Positions 6,957 through 10,168 of a stretch of DNA of 10,168 bases are shown piece by piece. A program made the position numbers and the translations under genes. The first letter of the stretch is position 1. Each line of letters begins with the position of its first letter. The notes under the pieces are model-generated. The model was not told the origin of the DNA. It worked only from the letters and a program-made list of their open reading frames with translations, and ran no database searches. This DNA comes from Chloroflexota bacterium (GTDB lineage Bacteria; Chloroflexota; Ktedonobacteria; Ktedonobacterales; Ktedonobacteraceae): assembly GCA_005879655.1 (NCBI GenBank), contig VBJK01000158.1, forward strand, positions 1 to 10,168, written 5' to 3'.

Positions 6957-7035
6957 ACCCCCGCAAATTGTCCACCCCAACAAATCCCTCCCCCCAATTT
7001 AACAACCCAACCATTCCCTTTCCCCCACATCCCAC
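6957..7035 (-). repeat. C-rich block, imperfect inverted copy of the pyrD 3' end
   Basis: The reverse complement of 6972-6995 matches 6712-6735 at 18 of 24 positions without gaps. Similar order continues on both sides (a GGGAAT stretch on one side, a GGGGGTT stretch on the other). Read as protein on the minus strand, it gives GEGFVGVDNLRG against the PyrD tail GEGMLEVGEIVG. Both arms are low-complexity G-rich, so chance is not excluded. About 240 bases separate the arms, and the possible tnpB relic lies between them. Confidence 0.4.
7006..7033 (-). other. Canonical G-quadruplex motif on the minus strand
   Basis: C tracts at 7006-7008, 7016-7018, 7022-7026 and 7031-7033 give, on the minus strand, four G tracts of at least three with loops of 4, 3 and 7 bases. 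This meets the usual G3+N1-7 rule. It lies about 130 bases before the hydrolase start. Confidence 0.5.
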
Positions 7036-7114
7036 CTACTATTACTAATAAGCATAAACACCAACGTATGCCAACAGCATCATCGAGAATACAACGTACA
7101 GCACAAGGGCGCTT

Positions 7115-7160
7115 AGCCTAAAAAGTATATATCTTGCTATATAGCATAAGAAAAGAGCAA
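7115..7160 (+). promoter_or_regulatory. AT-rich candidate promoter/leader of the hydrolase gene
   Basis: After the C-rich block, 7034-7114 shows nothing recognisable. The AT-rich stretch that follows holds TATATA-type -10 candidates and a perfect 10-base palindrome GCTATATAGC (7136-7145), which could be an operator half-site. No convincing -35 box was seen. The purine-rich AAGAAAAGAG (7148-7157) would be a weak ribosome binding site. Confidence 0.25.
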
Positions 7161-7163
7161 ATT

Positions 7164-7952
7164 ATGAGTAACCCAGAGGTGCTCGCAGGTGCCGAAGCAT
7201 TTTATGCAGAGGGTAATCGTACAGGTGTACTGGTAATACATGGCTATTCCGGCTCACCGCACAGTGTGCGTCCTCTTGCAGAAAGCCTGGCACAAGCGGA
7301 ATATACCGTAGCTTTACCACGTCTTTCGGGACACGGCACCACGCCTGACGACATGGCGATGACTACCGCCAGCGATTGGATTAGCGATATTCATACAGCC
7401 CTCGATTGGCTCCGAAGGCGTTGCGACACATTGTTCGTGACCGGACTCTCCATGGGTGGTACCCTGTCACTCTATCTGGCCGCACAATACCCTGAACTGT
7501 TTCAGGGAGCCATTCCCATTAATGCTGCAATCTTCGTTAATAATCCCGACCTTGCCTCACTCGTTTATATGAGAGGTGGACCTGCTGAAGTTCCGGGTGT
7601 GGGTGGCGATATCAAGGCACCCAACATTACCGAATTGAGCTATCCCGTTATCCCAGTCTCCAGCATCAAAGAACTCCTGGTGATCATGAAGGTGACAGAG
7701 GAAATGTTGCCGCGCATTACGTGCCCTGCTCTGCTCGTGACATCACGCCAAGACCATGTCGTTCCACCAAATAACGGCGATTTTATTCTCAGTCGCATCA
7801 GTAGTCAGGAGAAGCGCATTCTCTGGTTAGAAGAGTCCTATCATGTAGCGACGTTGGATAACGATAAAGAGCAGATCATACAGGAGAGTATTGCGTTTAT
7901 CAATGCGCATACGCCAGTACGCCAGTTTAGAATCACCCCCACTTACCATTAA
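7164..7952 (+). CDS. Alpha/beta-hydrolase, carboxylesterase/monoacylglycerol lipase-like
   Basis: The product is a 262-residue serine hydrolase of the small esterase/lipase group (Est30-like); it probably cleaves short or medium chain carboxyl or glyceryl esters in the cytoplasm. The exact substrate cannot be told. The oxyanion region HGYSGSPHS starts at His26. The nucleophile elbow GLSMG places Ser96. Asp197 is in SRQDHVVPP and His227 in ESYHVATLDND, completing the triad in the usual order. The cap between the elbow and Asp197 is short. No signal peptide is visible. The ATG at 7164 is chosen over the TTG at 7134, because the ten residues added by the latter are not family-like and the purine-rich leader sits just before 7164. 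It is 402 bases from pyrD and has no clear link to pyrimidine synthesis; it probably has its own promoter. It faces the next gene across the repeat cluster. Confidence 0.9.
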   Translation: MSNPEVLAGAEAFYAEGNRTGVLVIHGYSGSPHSVRPLAESLAQAEYTVALPRLSGHGTTPDDMAMTTASDWISDIHTALDWLRRRCDTLFVTGLSMGGTLSLYLAAQYPELFQGAIPINAAIFVNNPDLASLVYMRGGPAEVPGVGGDIKAPNITELSYPVIPVSSIKELLVIMKVTEEMLPRITCPALLVTSRQDHVVPPNNGDFILSRISSQEKRILWLEESYHVATLDNDKEQIIQESIAFINAHTPVRQFRITPTYH

Positions 7953-7967
7953 TCATTTTGTGCATCA

Positions 7968-7982
7968 GATGATTTGATCATC
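7968..7982. other. Short hairpin after the hydrolase stop
   Basis: GATGAT-TTG-ATCATC is a 6-bp perfect stem with a 3-base loop, starting 15 bases after the stop. It is AT-rich and lacks a T tract, so it is a weak structure at best. The first GTAG-headed repeat starts 3 bases later. Confidence 0.35.
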
Positions 7983-7985
7983 AGT

Positions 7986-8010
7986 CCGTAGCTGCGCAAT
8001 TTATTGCGCC
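7986..8010 (+). repeat. GTAG-headed palindromic repeat, copy 1 (forward)
   Basis: The unit begins CCGTAGCT and continues into GCGCAAT-TT-ATTGCGC, a 7-bp stem with a 2-base loop, ending CGCC. A GTAG tetranucleotide 5' of an imperfect palindrome is the layout of REP elements mobilised by RAYT (TnpA-REP) proteins. All 25 bases match copy 2. Confidence 0.75.
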
Positions 8011-8028
8011 GTGCCCCTTTCACATTCT

Positions 8029-8053
8029 CCGTAGCTGCGCAATTTATTGCGCC
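8029..8053 (+). repeat. GTAG-headed palindromic repeat, copy 2 (forward)
   Basis: This copy is identical to copy 1 over 25 bases, 43 bases downstream of it. Its first 21 bases pair perfectly with copy 3. Confidence 0.8.
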
Positions 8054-8079
8054 TGTTTGCTCTATTCATAACTCTGTCA

Positions 8080-8100
8080 CAATAAATTGCGCAGCTACGG
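8080..8100 (-). repeat. GTAG-headed repeat, copy 3 (inverted)
   Basis: This is the exact reverse complement of the first 21 bases of copy 2. The outer GCGC of the 3' hairpin arm is replaced by GTGA, so its own hairpin is shorter. It also forms the start of tandem unit 1. Confidence 0.75.
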
Positions 8101-8125
8101 CATGTGTTCATACTTCTACCTTTCT

Positions 8126-8146
8126 CAATAAATTGCGCAACTACGG
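8126..8146 (-). repeat. GTAG-headed repeat, copy 4 (inverted, variant)
   Basis: This copy has one substitution against copy 3 (GTAGTT instead of GTAGCT in repeat orientation). The 3' hairpin arm has lost GCGC, now GAGA, so the stem is reduced. Confidence 0.75.
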
Positions 8147-8171
8147 CATGTGTTCATACTTCTACCTTTCT

Positions 8172-8192
8172 CAATAAATTGCGCAACTACGG
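8172..8192 (-). repeat. GTAG-headed repeat, copy 5 (inverted, variant)
   Basis: This copy is identical to copy 4, consistent with duplication of the whole 46-base unit after the substitution arose. Confidence 0.75.
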
Positions 8193-8215
8193 CATGTGTT
8201 CATACCCCCCGATCC

Positions 8216-10168
8216 TCAATCCTTCAGATCCAGCCTCCACACACTACGACCATGAGTAGCCGCATAGAGCACACTACCAGTTGGATCGATGGTCAGACTA
8301 TAGACCGCAACCATAGGTAGACCAAGGGCCGCTGGACGCCACAGCTTACTCCCATGATCCATGATAGCAACACCAAAGTCTGTCGCAATATACAGATCGC
8401 CGTGATCATTGTCATAGGCAATACCTGTCACCGGCGCATCACCCAGATTATGACTGATATCAACCCAGGCCGCCTTATTGGTCGCTGGATTATACGTCAC
8501 ATCGAACACATGACCCGCTGTGCTTGGCGTATACGCATTATAGCCTGAGAAGGTCACAAAGGCATGATAAGGGTTCTTAGGATCGACCGCAATACCGCTG
8601 ATGAAACGCGCGGGCTGTACAGCGGTATCCAGACGTGTGAAGGAGACGCTGGCAGCAGCAGCATTGGCATTTGTTGATATGAAGAGACGACCAAGCCGTG
8701 TCGCCACCCACAACGTCTTCTGATCGGCGGGTGTGCGGCCCAGCGCGACAATAAAACTACCACCTGATATAGTGGTAATTTTGTCTTTACCAAAGGTCGC
8801 GTCGGAGAGATTCTGACCTATCGGTACCCAGTCGCCACACTTACTGGTATTGACAGCAGTGCTCGTAATTTCATTACAATTTTTATCCAGATAAGCTTGA
8901 TCACCACCATCATCCTGGGTACGCCAGACGTGCTCCAGACCAGCAAAAACTGTCCCACCCACGGCAGGATCAGCAAGCAGCGGAATATAGAAAGAGCTGT
9001 GCTCACGACTATTCTCCAGTGGCTGAGTAACCAAGTCCCATCCAGTTGGATCATTGCCGTGGAAATTCACGTCTCCATTAGCACCAAAGTAGGTGTGGAA
9101 CCGAATATGCGGATTAACATAATCGATGGCGCTTTGACCACCATCACCACCCACTGTTTGCAGAGACGTAGAGCCATTATCAGACTGACCATTGAATGCC
9201 CAGGTACCGTTATCCTGAGTCCCACCAATCAGATCCGTTGTTGGAGCCAGTGGATTCACGCTGACGCTCTGGAACTGAAGTGTTGCCAATCCAGCATTCA
9301 AGCTGGTGATATGGGTGGGAATCGCCTTCAATGAGATCTGGCACTCGGCAAGGCCCGCAGCATCCAATCCTCGCTGACCACATTGGCTGGAAGCGTCGAT
9401 GAACTGTCCATCAGTCCGTACCAATCCACCATCAGAGCCAGCGAAGGCAATGTCAGGATTGGTAGGTGAGAAAGCCAGCGCGTGCTGGTCAGGATGCATA
9501 CCCAATGGAGGACTCTGATTGTCGTTCGTCATGTCAGTAAAGGTGACGCCAGCATCAGTGGAGCGCTGTACTGTGCGACCGTTAGACGGTTGGTGTGGTA
9601 TAAAGATTTCGTCATACATCATGGACCCACCCAACCAGACTCTATCTGGATAGCCAACAGGTGACTCAACATACATGTCGTAGCTACACTGCCCCCCGCA
9701 GAAGCTGTATGAAGTATAACCAGCGGTACCCTGTTTAGGATTAGATAGTGCAAGCCAGCCAGGATTTTTCTTGCCGTCAGTCAACGTACTGGCAGCAACA
9801 TTGGCATTATCCACCCGGAATAAACCAGCTGCGCTCGCAGCACTATCCACAACATAGATGCGGAGCTTGTCACCCATAGGAGCAAGCGCAAATTCGGTAC
9901 GAGATATAGAGCTATTCGCCCCAAGCCCACCACCAACGGATGCAAAGACCAGCTCAAAAGCTGCGTTCTCTGTCTTGCGGTACAAACCGTAGTCAAACAT
10001 GGAGAAGTAAACACGCGCAGGCAGATTAGCCGCCATGCCAGTACGGTCAAGCAAGATTTTTGAGACACCACCCCGAAAGAAGTCGTTGCCATTGGGAAAA
10101 CGCGGATTCGGCGTGTCACTGGTATTAGCAAAGACCAGCTTAAAAGTTATCCCCCCATCGGTTGACTC
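8216..10168 (-). CDS. Large Asp-box beta-propeller protein, sialidase/sortilin-like fold (5' end outside window)
   Basis: The frame is open to the right edge (first visible residues STDGGITFK), so the TTG at 10054 is internal and 650 C-terminal residues are seen. Asp-box motifs (S-x-D-x-G-x-T-F) occur as STDGGITFK at 2-10 and STDAGVTFTD near 203-212. Propeller signatures follow: HPDQHALAFSP near 225, GSDGG near 244-248, GGTQDNG near 316-322, GGDGG near 340-344, and a closing blade ending ATHGRSVWRLDLKD. Cysteine pairs (CGGQC near 157-161, two around 263-276, two around 431-444) suggest disulfides and an extracellular location; the signal peptide would lie outside the window. Such proteins are annotated as BNR-repeat, exo-sialidase or glycosyl hydrolase-like, but no catalytic residues can be assigned here. 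It may bind or cleave extracellular glycans, or only act as a scaffold. It converges on the hydrolase gene across the repeat cluster. Confidence 0.85.
   Translation of the reverse strand, partial: ESTDGGITFKLVFANTSDTPNPRFPNGNDFFRGGVSKILLDRTGMAANLPARVYFSMFDYGLYRKTENAAFELVFASVGGGLGANSSISRTEFALAPMGDKLRIYVVDSAASAAGLFRVDNANVAASTLTDGKKNPGWLALSNPKQGTAGYTSYSFCGGQCSYDMYVESPVGYPDRVWLGGSMMYDEIFIPHQPSNGRTVQRSTDAGVTFTDMTNDNQSPPLGMHPDQHALAFSPTNPDIAFAGSDGGLVRTDGQFIDASSQCGQRGLDAAGLAECQISLKAIPTHITSLNAGLATLQFQSVSVNPLAPTTDLIGGTQDNGTWAFNGQSDNGSTSLQTVGGDGGQSAIDYVNPHIRFHTYFGANGDVNFHGNDPTGWDLVTQPLENSREHSSFYIPLLADPAVGGTVFAGLEHVWRTQDDGGDQAYLDKNCNEITSTAVNTSKCGDWVPIGQNLSDATFGKDKITTISGGSFIVALGRTPADQKTLWVATRLGRLFISTNANAAAASVSFTRLDTAVQPARFISGIAVDPKNPYHAFVTFSGYNAYTPSTAGHVFDVTYNPATNKAAWVDISHNLGDAPVTGIAYDNDHGDLYIATDFGVAIMDHGSKLWRPAALGLPMVAVYSLTIDPTGSVLYAATHGRSVWRLDLKD

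Larger units (their letters stand above)
8029..8100. terminator. Perfect 21-bp inverted repeat between convergent genes
   Basis: Copy 2 (8029-8049) and copy 3 (8080-8100) are exact reverse complements, leaving a 30-base loop. The stem is mixed GC/AT. It lies between the ends of the + strand hydrolase (7952) and the - strand propeller gene (8216), the right place for a bidirectional transcription stop or an mRNA 3'-end stabiliser. No U tract flanks it, so a factor-independent terminator is not proven. Confidence 0.45.
8080..8205 (-). repeat. 46-base tandem array carrying the inverted repeat copies
   Basis: Units start at 8080, 8126 and 8172. Units 1 and 2 differ at a single base (GCAGCTACGG against GCAACTACGG). 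Unit 3 equals unit 2 for 34 bases and then breaks off at 8205 in a C run. Each unit is one repeat copy plus a 25-base linker starting CATGTGTTCATAC. The array stops 10 bases before the stop codon of the minus-strand gene. Confidence 0.9.

Noticed and set aside
6754..7035. Minus-strand gene of 93 codons
   Set aside because: It covers the C-rich inverted arm and the antisense of the relic and has no ribosome binding site. Its glycine-rich start is explained by similarity to the G-rich pyrD tail.
7986..8205. CRISPR array
   Set aside because: Repeats change direction, gaps between copies range from 22 to 30 bases, and the linkers in the tandem part are identical to each other rather than unique spacers.
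9781..10131. Second minus-strand gene of 116 codons
   Set aside because: It is a shadow in another frame of the propeller gene, whose frame stays open to the right edge with Asp-box motifs.

Overview
The window reads as a slice of a bacterial chromosome with moderate GC. Its best fit is a filamentous Chloroflexota of the Ktedonobacteria type. That placement is inference from the style of the proteins (a CAD-like CarB, a long 'subfamily 2' PyrF, Asp-box secreted proteins, repeat-rich intergenic DNA) and was not tested by any search.

Region 1 (1-6761, + strand) is the distal part of a pyrimidine biosynthesis operon: carB (start lies left of the window), pyrC, pyrE, pyrF and pyrD. The genes are packed very tightly. 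The pyrC Shine-Dalgarno overlaps the carB stop, pyrC/pyrE overlap by 8 bases, pyrE/pyrF share an ATGA, and pyrF/pyrD overlap by 11 bases. Together they carry carbamoyl phosphate formation, dihydroorotate formation and oxidation, phosphoribosylation of orotate and decarboxylation of OMP to UMP. Aspartate transcarbamoylase (pyrB), carA and any pyrK are not in the window. In several of the ORF-track frames the first ATG or GTG lies well upstream of the real start; starts here were chosen by ribosome binding site, overlap and family length.

Region 2 (6762-7163) is non-coding and structurally the oddest stretch. The last ~190 bases of pyrD switch to G-ending codons and finish in a G-quadruplex-like run. 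A ~160-base segment follows that resembles the 3' end of an IS200/IS605 tnpB gene with its omega-RNA-like tail. Then comes a C-rich block that is an imperfect inverted copy of the pyrD tail.

Region 3 (7164-7952, + strand) encodes a small alpha/beta-hydrolase esterase with a complete catalytic triad. Region 4 (7953-8215) separates two convergent genes and holds five copies of a GTAG-headed palindromic repeat, two in one direction and three in the other. The last three sit in a 46-base tandem array, and the central pair forms a perfect 21-bp inverted repeat. Region 5 (8216-10168, - strand) is the C-terminal 650 residues of a large, probably extracellular, Asp-box beta-propeller protein whose start lies beyond the right edge.

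No rRNA, tRNA, CRISPR array or intact transposase was found. The best candidates for something new are the inverted-arm/tnpB-relic structure after pyrD and the GTAG-headed repeat cluster.
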